A stretch of DNA of 64,000 nucleotides, taken from positions 4,970,001-5,034,000 of the forward strand of contig CM077673.1 of NCBI GenBank assembly GCA_039707655.1, written 5' to 3'. A program made the translations under genes and the position numbers. The DNA comes from Elymus sibiricus (lineage: Eukaryota; Streptophyta; Magnoliopsida; Poales; Poaceae). The stretch's first letter is position 1. Each line of letters begins with the position of its first letter. The notes beneath the pieces are model-generated. The model was not told the DNA's origin. It saw nothing but the letters and a program-made list of their open reading frames with translations, and made no database searches. This document shows, piece after piece, positions 32,611 through 43,998 of this stretch.

Positions 32611-34746
32611 CAGTGAGTAATAGCATAGAAAACTGGCCGGAACAGACAAAATCTGCTAGTTTTGGCGAGGTTCCGGTAACCGGTCCACGGGCTTCCCCGA
32701 ATGTTTGGACGGCCACGACAACCAAAAAAACAGTGAATAATAGCATAGAAATCTGGTCAGAATGGACAAAATCTGCGAGTTTTCGGGAGGTCCCCGTAAG
32801 CGAACCCCGGGGTTCCCCGAACATTTGGATCGCCCCGGGACCCATAATCAGTGAGTAATAGCATAGAAAATAGGTAAGAATGGACCAAATCTGCGAGTTT
32901 TGGCGATGTCAACGTAACCGGTCCACAGGCTTCCCCGAACGTTCGGACGACCAAGACAACCAAAAAACAGTGAATAATAGCACAGAAAGCTAGTAAGAAT
33001 GGACCAAATCTGCGAGTTTTGGCGAGGTCCCCGTAACCGGACCCCGGGCTTCCCCGAACGTTCGGACGACCACGACAACCAAAAAACAGTGAATAATAGC
33101 ATAGAAAACCGGTAAGAATGGACCAAATCTGCGAGTTTTGGCAAGGTCCCCGTAACCGGACCCCGGGCATCCCCAAATGTTGGGACGACCACAAGAACCA
33201 AAAACAGTGAATAATAGCATAGAAAACAGGTAAGAATGGACCAAATCTGCGAGTTTTGGCGAGGTCCCCGTAAGCGGACCCCATGGTTCCCTGAACGTTT
33301 CGATCGTCCCGAGACCCAAAATCAGTGAGTAATAGCATAGAAAACAGGCCGGAACAGACAAAATCTGCTAGTTTTGGCGAGGTCCCGGTAACCGATCCAC
33401 GGGCTTCCCCGAATGTTCGGACGACCACGACAACCAAAAAAACAGTGAATAATAGCATAGAAATCTGGTCAGAATGGACAAAATCTGCGAGTTTTGGCGA
33501 GGTCCCCGTAAGCGGACCCCGGGGTTCCCCGAACATTTGGATCGCCCCGGGACCCATAATCAGAGAGTAATAGCATAGAAAACAAGTAAGAATGGACCAA
33601 ATCTGCGAGTTTTGGCGATGTCCCCGTAACCGGTCCACAGGCTTCCCCGAACGTTCGGACGACCAAGACAACCAAAAAACAGTGAATAATAGAACAGGAA
33701 ACTAGTAAGAATGGACCAAATCTGCGAGTTTTGGCGAGGTCACCGTAACCGGACCCCGGGCTTCCCCGAACGTTCGGACGACCACGACAACCAAAAAACA
33801 GTGAATAATAGCATAGAAAACCGGTAAGAATGGACCAAATCTGCGAGTTTTCGCCAGGTCCCCGTAACCGGACCCCGAGCATCTTGAAATGTTGGGACGA
33901 CCACAACAACCAAAAACTGTGAATAATAGCATAGAAAACTGGTCAAACTGGACCAAATCTGCGAGTTCTGGCGAGGTCCCCGTAAGCGGACCCCATGGTT
34001 CCCCGAACGTCTCGATCGTCCCAAGACCCAAAATCAGTGAGTAATAGCATAGAAAACTGGCCGGAACAGACAAAATCTGCTAGTTTTGGCGAGGTCCCGG
34101 TAAACGGTCCACGGGCTTCCCCGAATGTTCGGACGGCCACGACAACCAAAAAAACAGTGAATAATAGCATAGAAATCTGGTTAGAATGGACAAAATCTGC
34201 GAGTTTTCGGGAGGTCCCCGTAAGCGAACCCCGGGGTTCCCCGAACATTTGGATCGCCCCGGGACCCATAATCAGTGAGTAATAGCATAGAAAATAGGTA
34301 AGAATGGACCAAATCTGCGAGTTTTGGCGATGTCAACGTAACCGGTCCACAGGCTTCCCCGAACGTTCGGACGACCAAGACAACCAAAAAACAGTGAATA
34401 ATAGCACAGAAAGCTAGTAAGAATGGACCAAATCTGCGAGTTTTGGCGAGGTCCCCGTAACCGGACCCCGGGCTTCCCCGAACGTTCGGACGACCACGAC
34501 AACCAAAAAACAGTGAATAATAGCATAGAAAACCGGTAAGAATGGACCAAATCTGCGAGTTTTGGCAAGGTCCCCGTAACCGGACCCCGGGCATCCCCAA
34601 ATGTTGGGACGACCACAAGAACCAAAAACAGTGAATAATAGCATAGAAAACAGGTAAGAATGGACCAAATCTGCGAGTTTTGGCGAGGTCCCCGTAAGCG
34701 GACCCCATGGTTCCCCGAACGTCTCGATCGTCCCGAGACCCAAAAT
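31899..34746 (+). repeat. 2,848-bp 24-mer, first copy
   Basis: The four six-mers here are beta-like, gamma, alpha and a beta/gamma recombinant. Through about 34180 the sequence matches the next 2,848 bp, including the rare GAGCATCTTGAAATG at 33878. The last six-mer differs between the two copies because of recombination inside its B. Confidence 0.82.
34035..34746 (+). repeat. Beta/gamma recombinant six-mer
   Basis: A is beta (GGTAAACGG). B starts as beta (CTGGTTAGAATGG) and then turns gamma (TTTTCGGGAGG, GCGAACC), so the switch falls between about 34182 and 34208. C to E are gamma (GTCAACG, AGAAAGCTAG, CACAAGAACC). Confidence 0.82.
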
Positions 34747-37594
34747 CAGTGAGTAATAGCATAGAAAACTGGCCGGAACAGACAAAATCTGCTAGTTTTG
34801 GCGAGGTCCCGGTAACCGGTCCACGGGCTTCCCCGAATGTTCGGACGGCCACGACAACCAAAAAAACAGTGAATAATAGCATAGAAATCTGGTTAGAATG
34901 GACAAAATCTGCGAGTTTTGGCGAGGTCCCCGTAAGCGGACCCCGGGGTTCCCCGAACATTTGGATCGCCCCGGGACCCATAATCAGACAGTAATAGCAT
35001 AGAAAACAGGTAAGAATTGACCAAATCTGCGAGTTTTGGCGATGTCACCGTAACCGGTCCACGGGCTTCCCCGAACGTTCGGACGACCAAGACAACGAAA
35101 AAACAGTGAATAATAGCACAGAAAACTAGTAAGAATGGACCAAATCTGCGAGTTTTGGCGAGGTCCCCGTAATCGGACCCCCGGCTTCCCCGAACGTTCG
35201 GACGACCACGACAACCAAAAAACAGTGAATAATAGCATAGAAAACTGGTAAGAATGCACCAAATTTGCGAGTTTTGGCAAGGTCCCCGTAACCGGACCCC
35301 GAGCATCCCCAAATGTTGGGACGACCACAACAACCAAAAACAGTGAATAATAGCATAGAAAACAGGTAAGAATGGACCAAATCTGCGAGTTTTGGCGAGG
35401 TCCCCGTAAGCGGACCCCATGGTTCCCCGAACGTCTCGATCGTCCCGAGACCCAAAATCAGTGAGTAATAGCATAGAAAACTGGCCGGAACAGACAAAAT
35501 CTGCTAGTTTTGGCGAGGTTCCGGTAACCGGTCCACGGGCTTCCCCGAATGTTTGGACGGCCACGACAACCAAAAAAACAGTGAATAATAGCATAGAAAT
35601 CTGGTCAGAATGGACAAAATCTGCGAGTTTTCGGGAGGTCCCCGTAAGCGAACCCCGGGGTTCCCCGAACATTTGGATCGCCCCGGGACCCATAATCAGT
35701 GAGTAATAGCATAGAAAATAGGTAAGAATGGACCAAATCTGCGAGTTTTGGCGATGTCAACGTAACCGGTCCACAGGCTTCCCCGAACGTTCGGACGACC
35801 AAGACAACCAAAAAACAGTGAATAATAGCACAGAAAGCTAGTAAGAATGGACCAAATCTGCGAGTTTTGGCGAGGTCCCCGTAACCGGACCCCGGGCTTC
35901 CCCGAACGTTCGGACGACCACGACAACCAAAAAACAGTGAATAATAGCATAGAAAACCGGTAAGAATGGACCAAATCTGCGAGTTTTGGCAAGGTCCCCG
36001 TAACCGGACCCCGGGCATCCCCAAATGTTGGGACGACCACAAGAACCAAAAACAGTGAATAATAGCATAGAAAACAGGTAAGAATGGACCAAATCTGCGA
36101 GTTTTGGCGAGGTCCCCGTAAGCGGACCCCATGGTTCCCTGAACGTTTCGATCGTCCCGAGACCCAAAATCAGTGAGTAATAGCATAGAAAACAGGCCGG
36201 AACAGACAAAATCTGCTAGTTTTGGCGAGGTCCCGGTAACCGATCCACGGGCTTCCCCGAATGTTCGGACGACCACGACAACCAAAAAAACAGTGAATAA
36301 TAGCATAGAAATCTGGTCAGAATGGACAAAATCTGCGAGTTTTGGCGAGGTCCCCGTAAGCGGACCCCGGGGTTCCCCGAACATTTGGATCGCCCCGGGA
36401 CCCATAATCAGAGAGTAATAGCATAGAAAACAAGTAAGAATGGACCAAATCTGCGAGTTTTGGCGATGTCCCCGTAACCGGTCCACAGGCTTCCCCGAAC
36501 GTTCGGACGACCAAGACAACCAAAAAACAGTGAATAATAGAACAGGAAACTAGTAAGAATGGACCAAATCTGCGAGTTTTGGCGAGGTCACCGTAACCGG
36601 ACCCCGGGCTTCCCCGAACGTTCGGACGACCACGACAACCAAAAAACAGTGAATAATAGCATAGAAAACCGGTAAGAATGGACCAAATCTGCGAGTTTTC
36701 GCCAGGTCCCCGTAACCGGACCCCGAGCATCTTGAAATGTTGGGACGACCACAACAACCAAAAACTGTGAATAATAGCATAGAAAACTGGTCAAACTGGA
36801 CCAAATCTGCGAGTTCTGGCGAGGTCCCCGTAAGCGGACCCCATGGTTCCCCGAACGTCTCGATCGTCCCAAGACCCAAAATCAGTGAGTAATAGCATAG
36901 AAAACTGGCCGGAACAGACAAAATCTGCTAGTTTTGGCGAGGTCCCGGTAAACGGTCCACGGGCTTCCCCGAATGTTCGGACGGCCACGACAACCAAAAA
37001 AACAGTGAATAATAGCATAGAAATCTGGTTAGAATGGACAAAATCTGCGAGTTTTGGCGAGGTCCCCGTAAGCGGACCCCGGGGTTCCCCGAACATTTGG
37101 ATCGCCCCAGGACCCATAATCAGACAGTAATAGCATAGAAAACAGGTAAGAATTGACCAAATCTGCGAGTTTTGGCGATGTCACCGTAACCGGTCCACGG
37201 GCTTCCCCGAACGTTCGGACGACCAAGACAACGAAAAAACAGTGAATAATAGCACAGAAAACTAGTAAGAATGGACCAAATCTGCGAGTTTTGGCGAGGT
37301 CCCCGTAATCGGACCCCCGGCTTCCCCGAACGTTCGGACGACCACGACAATCAAAAAACAGTGAATAATAGCATAGAAAACGGGTAAGAATGGACCAAAT
37401 CTGCGAGTTTTGGCAAGGTCCCCGTAACCGGTCCCCGGGCATCCCCAAATGTTGGGACGACCACAACAACCAAAAACAGTGAATAATAGCATAGAAAACA
37501 GGTAAGAATGGACCAAATCTGCGAGTTTTGGCGAGGTCCCCGTAAGCGGACCCCATGGTTCCCCGAACGTCTCGATCGTCCCGAGACCCAAAAT
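34747..37594 (+). repeat. 2,848-bp 24-mer, second copy
   Basis: Order beta-like, gamma, alpha, beta. The alpha-beta pair here, with the gamma that follows at 37595, is the first complete alpha-beta-gamma series (36171-38306). It precedes the 18-mer block by about 6 kb. Confidence 0.82.
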
Positions 37595-40440
37595 CAGTGA
37601 GTAATAGCATAGAAAACTGGATGGAATAGACAAAATCTGCTAGTTTTGGCGAGGTTCCGGTAACCGGTCCACGGGCTTCCCCGAATGTTTGGACGGCCAC
37701 GACAACCAAAAAAACAGTGAATAATAGCATAGAAATCTGGTCAGAATGGACAAAATCTGCGAGTTTTCGGGAGGTCCCCGTAAGCGAACCCCGGGGTTCC
37801 CCGAACATTTGGATCGCCCCGGGACCCATAATCAGTGAGTAATAGCATAGAAAATAGGTAAGAATGGACCAAATCTGCGAGTTTTGGCGATGTCAACGTA
37901 ACCGGTCCACAGGCTTCCCCGAACGTTCGGACGACCAAGACAACCAAAAAACAGTGAATAATAGCACAGAAAGCTAGTAAGAATGGACCAAATCTGCGAG
38001 TTTTGGCGAGGTCCCCGTAACCGGACCCCGGGCTTCCCCGAACGTTCGGACGACCACGACAACCAAAAAACAGTGAATAATAGCATAGAAAACCGGTAAG
38101 AATGGACCAAATCTGCGAGTTTTGGCAAGGTCCCCGTAACCGGACCCCGGGCATCCCCAAATGTTGGGACGACCACAAGAACCAAAAACAGTGAATAATA
38201 GCATAGAAAACAGGTAAGAATGGACCAAATCTGCGAGTTTTGGCGAGGTCCCCGTAAGCGGACCCCATGGTTCCCCGAACGTTTCGATCGTCCCGAGACC
38301 CAAAATCAGTGAGTAATAGCATAAAAAACTGGCCGGAACAGACAAAATCTGCTAGTTTTGGCGAGGTCCCGGTAACCGATCCACGGGCTTCCCCGAATGT
38401 TCGGACGACCACGACAACCAAAAAAACAGTGAATAATAGCATAGAAATCTGGTCAGAATGGACAAAATCTGCGAGTTTTCGGGAGGTCCCCGTAAGCGAA
38501 CCCCGGGGTTCCCCGAACATTTGGATCGCCCCGGGACCCATAATCAGTGAGTAATAGCATAGAAAATAGGTAAGAATGGCCAAATCTGCGAGTTTTGGCG
38601 ATGTCCCCGTAACCGGTCCACGGGCTTCCCCGAACGTTCGGACGACCAAGACAACCAAAAAACAGTGAATAATAGCACAGAAAGCTAGTAAGAATGGACC
38701 AAATCTGCGAGTTTTGGCGAGGTCCCCGTAACCGGACCCCGGGCTTCCCCGAACGTTCGGACGACCACGACAACCAAAAAACAGTGAATAATAGCATAGA
38801 AAACCGGTAAGAATGGACCAAATCTGCGAGTTTTGGCAAGGTCCCCGTAACCGGACCCCGGGCATCCCCAAATGTTGGGACGACCACAACAACCAAAAAC
38901 TGTGAATAATAGCATACAAAACTGGTAAGAATGGACCAAATCTGCGAGTTCTGGCGAGGTCCCCGTAAGCGGACCCCATGGTTCCCCGAACGTCTCGATC
39001 GTCCCGAGACCCAAAATCAGTGAGTAATAGCATAGAAAACTGGATGGAACAGACAAAATCTGCTAGTTTTGGCGAGGTTCCGGTAACCGGTCCACGGGCT
39101 TCCCCGAATGTTTGGACGGCCACGACAACCAAAAAAACAGTGAATAATAGCATAGAAATCTGGTCAGAATGGACAAAATCTGCGAGTTTTCGGGAGGTCC
39201 CCGTAAGCGAACCCCGGGGTTCCCCGAACATTTGGATCGCCCCGGGACCCATAATCAGTGAGTAATAGCATAGAAAATAGGTAAGAATGGACCAAATCTG
39301 CGAGTTTTGGCGATGTCAACGTAACCGGTCCACAGGCTTCCCCGAACGTTCGGACGACCAAGACAACCAAAAAACAGTGAATAATAGCACAGAAAGCTAG
39401 TAAGAATGGACCAAATCTGCGAGTTTTGGCGAGGTCCCCGTAACCGGACCCCGGGCTTCCCCGAACGTTCGGACGACCACGACAACCAAAAAACAGTGAA
39501 TAATAGCATAGAAAACCGGTAAGAATGGACCAAATCTGCGAGTTTTGGCAAGGTCCCCGTAACCGGACCCCGGGCATCCCCAAATGTTGGGACGACCACA
39601 AGAACCAAAAACAGTGAATAATAGCATAGAAAACAGGTAAGAATGGACCAAATCTGCGAGTTTTGGCGAGGTCCCCGTAAGCGGACCCCATGGTTCCCCG
39701 AACGTTTCGATCGTCCCGAGACCCAAAATCAGTGAGTAATAGAATAGAAAACTGGCCGGAACAGACAAAATCTGCTAGTTTTGGCGAGGTCCCGGTAACC
39801 GATCCACGGGCTTCCCCGAATGTTCGGACGACCACGACAACCAAAAAAACAGTGAATAATAGCATAGAAATCTGGTCAGAATGGACAAAATCTGCGAGTT
39901 TTCGGGAGGTCCCCGTAAGCGGACCCCGGGGTTCCCCGAACATTTGGATCGCCCCGGGACCCATAATCAGTGAGTAATAGCATAGAAAATAGGTAAGAAT
40001 GGCCAAATCTGCGAGTTTTGGCGATGTCCCCGTAACCGGTCCACGGGCTTCCCCGAACGTTCGGACGACCAAGACAACCAAAAAACAGTGAATAATAGCA
40101 CAGAAAGCTAGTAAGAATGGACCAAATCTGCGAGTTTTGGCGAGGTCCCCGTAACCGGACCCCGGGCTTCCCCGAACGTTCGGACGACCACGACAACCAA
40201 AAAACAGTGAATAATAGCATAGAAAACCGGTAAGAATGGACCAAATCTGCGAGTTTTGGCAAGGTCCCCGTAACCGGACCCCGGGCATCCCCAAATGTTG
40301 GGACGACCACAACAACCAAAAACTGTGAATAATAGCATACAAAACTGGTAAGAATGGACCAAATCTGCGAGTTCTGGCGAGGTCCCCGTAAGCGGACCCC
40401 ATGGTTCCCCGAACGTCTCGATCGTCCCGAGACCCAAAAT
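37595..40440 (+). repeat. Block 4 24-mer, copy 1 (2,846 bp)
   Basis: Four six-mers: gamma, alpha-prime, gamma, alpha-prime. The first A carries TGGATGGAATAG, where the later ones read TGGATGGAACAG. Two C monomers have the AATGGCCAAAT one-base loss (near 38574 and 39997), which makes both 12-mers 1,423 and not 1,424 bp. Confidence 0.86.
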
Positions 40441-43286
40441 CAGTGAGTAATAGCATAGAAAACTGGCCGGAACAGACAAAATCTGCTAGTTTTGGCGAGG
40501 TTCCGGTAACCGGTCCACGGGCTTCCCCGAATGTTTGGACGGCCACGACAACCAAAAAAACAGTGAATAATAGCATAGAAATCTGGTCAGAATGGACAAA
40601 ATCTGCGAGTTTTCGGGAGGTCCCCGTAAGCGAACCCCGGGGTTCCCCGAACATTTGGATCGCCCCGGGACCCATAATCAGTGAGTAATAGCATAGAAAA
40701 TAGGTAAGAATGGACCAAATCTGCGAGTTTTGGCGATGTCAACGTAACCGGTCCACAGGCTTCCCCGAACGTTCGGACGACCAAGACAACCAAAAAACAG
40801 TGAATAATAGCACAGAAAGCTAGTAAGAATGGACCAAATCTGCGAGTTTTGGCGAGGTCCCCGTAACCGGACCCCGGGCTTCCCCGAACGTTCGGACGAC
40901 CACGACAACCAAAAAACAGTGAATAATAGCATAGAAAACCGGTAAGAATGGACCAAATCTGCGAGTTTTGGCAAGGTCCCCGTAACCGGACCCCGGGCAT
41001 CCCCAAATGTTGGGACGACCACAAGAACCAAAAACAGTGAATAATAGCATAGAAAACAGGTAAGAATGGACCAAATCTGCGAGTTTTGGCGAGGTCCCCG
41101 TAAGCGGACCCCATGGTTCCCCGAACGTTTCGATCGTCCCGAGACCCAAAATCAGTGAGTAATAGCATAAAAAACTGGCCGGAACAGACAAAATCTGCTA
41201 GTTTTGGCGAGGTCCCGGTAACCGATCCACGGGCTTCCCCGAATGTTCGGACGACCACGACAACCAAAAAAACAGTGAATAATAGCATAGAAATCTGGTC
41301 AGAATGGACAAAATCTGCGAGTTTTCGGGAGGTCCCCGTAAGCGAACCCCGGGGTTCCCCGAACATTTGGATCGCCCCGGGACCCATAATCAGTGAGTAA
41401 TAGCATAGAAAATAGGTAAGAATGGCCAAATCTGCGAGTTTTGGCGATGTCCCCGTAACCGGTCCACGGGCTTCCCCGAACGTTCGGACGACCAAGACAA
41501 CCAAAAAACAGTGAATAATAGCACAGAAAGCTAGTAAGAATGGACCAAATCTGCGAGTTTTGGCGAGGTCCCCGTAACCGGACCCCGGGCTTCCCCGAAC
41601 GTTCGGACGACCACGACAACCAAAAAACAGTGAATAATAGCATAGAAAACCGGTAAGAATGGACCAAATCTGCGAGTTTTGGCAAGGTCCCCGTAACCGG
41701 ACCCCGGGCATCCCCAAATGTTGGGACGACCACAACAACCAAAAACTGTGAATAATAGCATACAAAACTGGTAAGAATGGACCAAATCTGCGAGTTCTGG
41801 CGAGGTCCCCGTAAGCGGACCCCATGGTTCCCCGAACGTCTCGATCGTCCCGAGACCCAAAATCAGTGAGTAATAGCATAGAAAACTGGATGGAACAGAC
41901 AAAATCTGCTAGTTTTGGCGAGGTTCCGGTAACCGGTCCACGGGCTTCCCCGAATGTTTGGACGGCCACGACAACCAAAAAAACAGTGAATAATAGCATA
42001 GAAATCTGGTCAGAATGGACAAAATCTGCGAGTTTTCGGGAGGTCCCCGTAAGCGAACCCCGGGGTTCCCCGAACATTTGGATCGCCCCGGGACCCATAA
42101 TCAGTGAGTAATAGCATAGAAAATAGGTAAGAATGGACCAAATCTGCGAGTTTTGGCGATGTCAACGTAACCGGTCCACAGGCTTCCCCGAACGTTCGGA
42201 CGACCAAGACAACCAAAAAACAGTGAATAATAGCACAGAAAGCTAGTAAGAATGGACCAAATCTGCGAGTTTTGGCGAGGTCCCCGTAACCGGACCCCGG
42301 GCTTCCCCGAACGTTCGGACGACCACGACAACCAAAAAACAGTGAATAATAGCATAGAAAACCGGTAAGAATGGACCAAATCTGCGAGTTTTGGCAAGGT
42401 CCCCGTAACCGGACCCCGGGCATCCCCAAATGTTGGGACGACCACAAGAACCAAAAACAGTGAATAATAGCATAGAAAACAGGTAAGAATGGACCAAATC
42501 TGCGAGTTTTGGCGAGGTCCCCGTAAGCGGACCCCATGGTTCCCCGAACGTTTCGATCGTCCCGAGACCCAAAATCAGTGAGTAATAGAATAGAAAACTG
42601 GCCGGAACAGACAAAATCTGCTAGTTTTGGCGAGGTCCCGGTAACCGATCCACGGGCTTCCCCGAATGTTCGGACGACCACGACAACCAAAAAAACAGTG
42701 AATAATAGCATAGAAATCTGGTCAGAATGGACAAAATCTGCGAGTTTTCGGGAGGTCCCCGTAAGCGGACCCCGGGGTTCCCCGAACATTTGGATCGCCC
42801 CGGGACCCATAATCAGTGAGTAATAGCATAGAAAATAGGTAAGAATGGCCAAATCTGCGAGTTTTGGCGATGTCCCCGTAACCGGTCCACGGGCTTCCCC
42901 GAACGTTCGGACGACCAAGACAACCAAAAAACAGTGAATAATAGCACAGAAAGCTAGTAAGAATGGACCAAATCTGCGAGTTTTGGCGAGGTCCCCGTAA
43001 CCGGACCCCGGGCTTCCCCGAACGTTCGGACGACCACGACAACCAAAAAACAGTGAATAATAGCATAGAAAACCGGTAAGAATGGACCAAATCTGCGAGT
43101 TTTGGCAAGGTCCCCGTAACCGGACCCCGGGCATCCCCAAATGTTGGGACGACCACAACAACCAAAAACTGTGAATAATAGCATACAAAACTGGTAAGAA
43201 TGGACCAAATCTGCGAGTTCTGGCGAGGTCCCCGTAAGCGGACCCCATGGTTCCCCGAACGTCTCGATCGTCCCGAGACCCAAAAT
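40441..43286 (+). repeat. Block 4 24-mer, copy 2 (2,846 bp)
   Basis: The copy repeats copy 1 almost perfectly, apart from the first A, which has CTGGCCGG, not CTGGATGG. Such near-identity over 2.8 kb in a background of visibly diverged six-mers implies a recent duplication or conversion, or an assembly duplication. Confidence 0.86.
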
Positions 43287-43998
43287 CAGTGAGTAATAGC
43301 ATAGAAAACTGGCCGGAACAGACAAAATCTGCTAGTTTTGGCGAGGTTCCGGTAACCGGTCCACGGGCTTCCCCGAATGTTTGGACGGCCACGACAACCA
43401 AAAAAACAGTGAATAATAGCATAGAAATCTGGTCAGAATGGACAAAATCTGCGAGTTTTCGGGAGGTCCCCGTAAGCGAACCCCGGGGTTCCCCGAACAT
43501 TTGGATCGCCCCGGGACCCATAATCAGTGAGTAATAGCATAGAAAATAGGTAAGAATGGACCAAATCTGCGAGTTTTGGCGATGTCAACGTAACCGGTCC
43601 ACAGGCTTCCCCGAACGTTCGGACGACCAAGACAACCAAAAAACAGTGAATAATAGCACAGAAAGCTAGTAAGAATGGACCAAATCTGCGAGTTTTGGCG
43701 AGGTCCCCGTAACCGGACCCCGGGCTTCCCCGAACGTTCGGACGACCACGACAACCAAAAAACAGTGAATAATAGCATAGAAAACCGGTAAGAATGGACC
43801 AAATCTGCGAGTTTTGGCAAGGTCCCTGTAACCGGACCCCGGGCATCCCCAAATGTTGGGACGACCACAAGAACCAAAAACAGTGAATAATAGCATAGAA
43901 AACAGGTAAGAATGGACCAAATCTGCGAGTTTTGGCGAGGTCCCCGTAAGCGGACCCCATGGTTCCCTGAACGTTTCGATCGTCCCGAGACCCAAAAT
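43287..43998 (+). repeat. Gamma six-mer bridging block 4 and block 5
   Basis: This six-mer has gamma marks throughout (GGTTCCGG, TTTTCGGGAGG, GTCAACG, CACAAGAACC, TTCCCTGAACG). A private GTCCCTGTAACC occurs in E near 43823. It is followed by alpha at 43999, so it also fits as the last third of an 18-mer. Confidence 0.8.

Larger units (their letters stand above)
26917..37594 (+). repeat. Block 3: fifteen six-mers with 712-, 1,424- and 2,848-bp duplications
   Basis: A monomers start at 26917, 27629, 28341, 29053, 29764, 30475, 31187 and then every 712 bp to 37595. The six-mers are alpha-like (28341, 33323, 36171), beta or beta-like (30475, 31899, 34747, 36883), gamma-like (26917, 27629, 29764, 31187, 32611, 35459) and recombinant (29053, 34035). 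No single longer period covers the block. Two units are 711 bp because a C monomer reads AATGGCCAAAT instead of AATGGACCAAAT (near 29321 and 30031). Confidence 0.88.
37595..43998 (+). repeat. Block 4: alternating 1,423-bp 12-mers forming a 2,846-bp 24-mer
   Basis: Gamma and alpha-like six-mers alternate, with beta absent. A monomers of gamma begin at 37595, 39018, 40441, 41864 and 43287, each 1,423 bp apart. Odd and even 12-mers differ: ATAAAAAACTGG in A at 38307 and 41153 against AGAATAGAAAACTGG at 39730 and 42576. From about 37740 to 43520, stretches 2,846 bp apart translate identically in every frame I compared. Confidence 0.9.
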
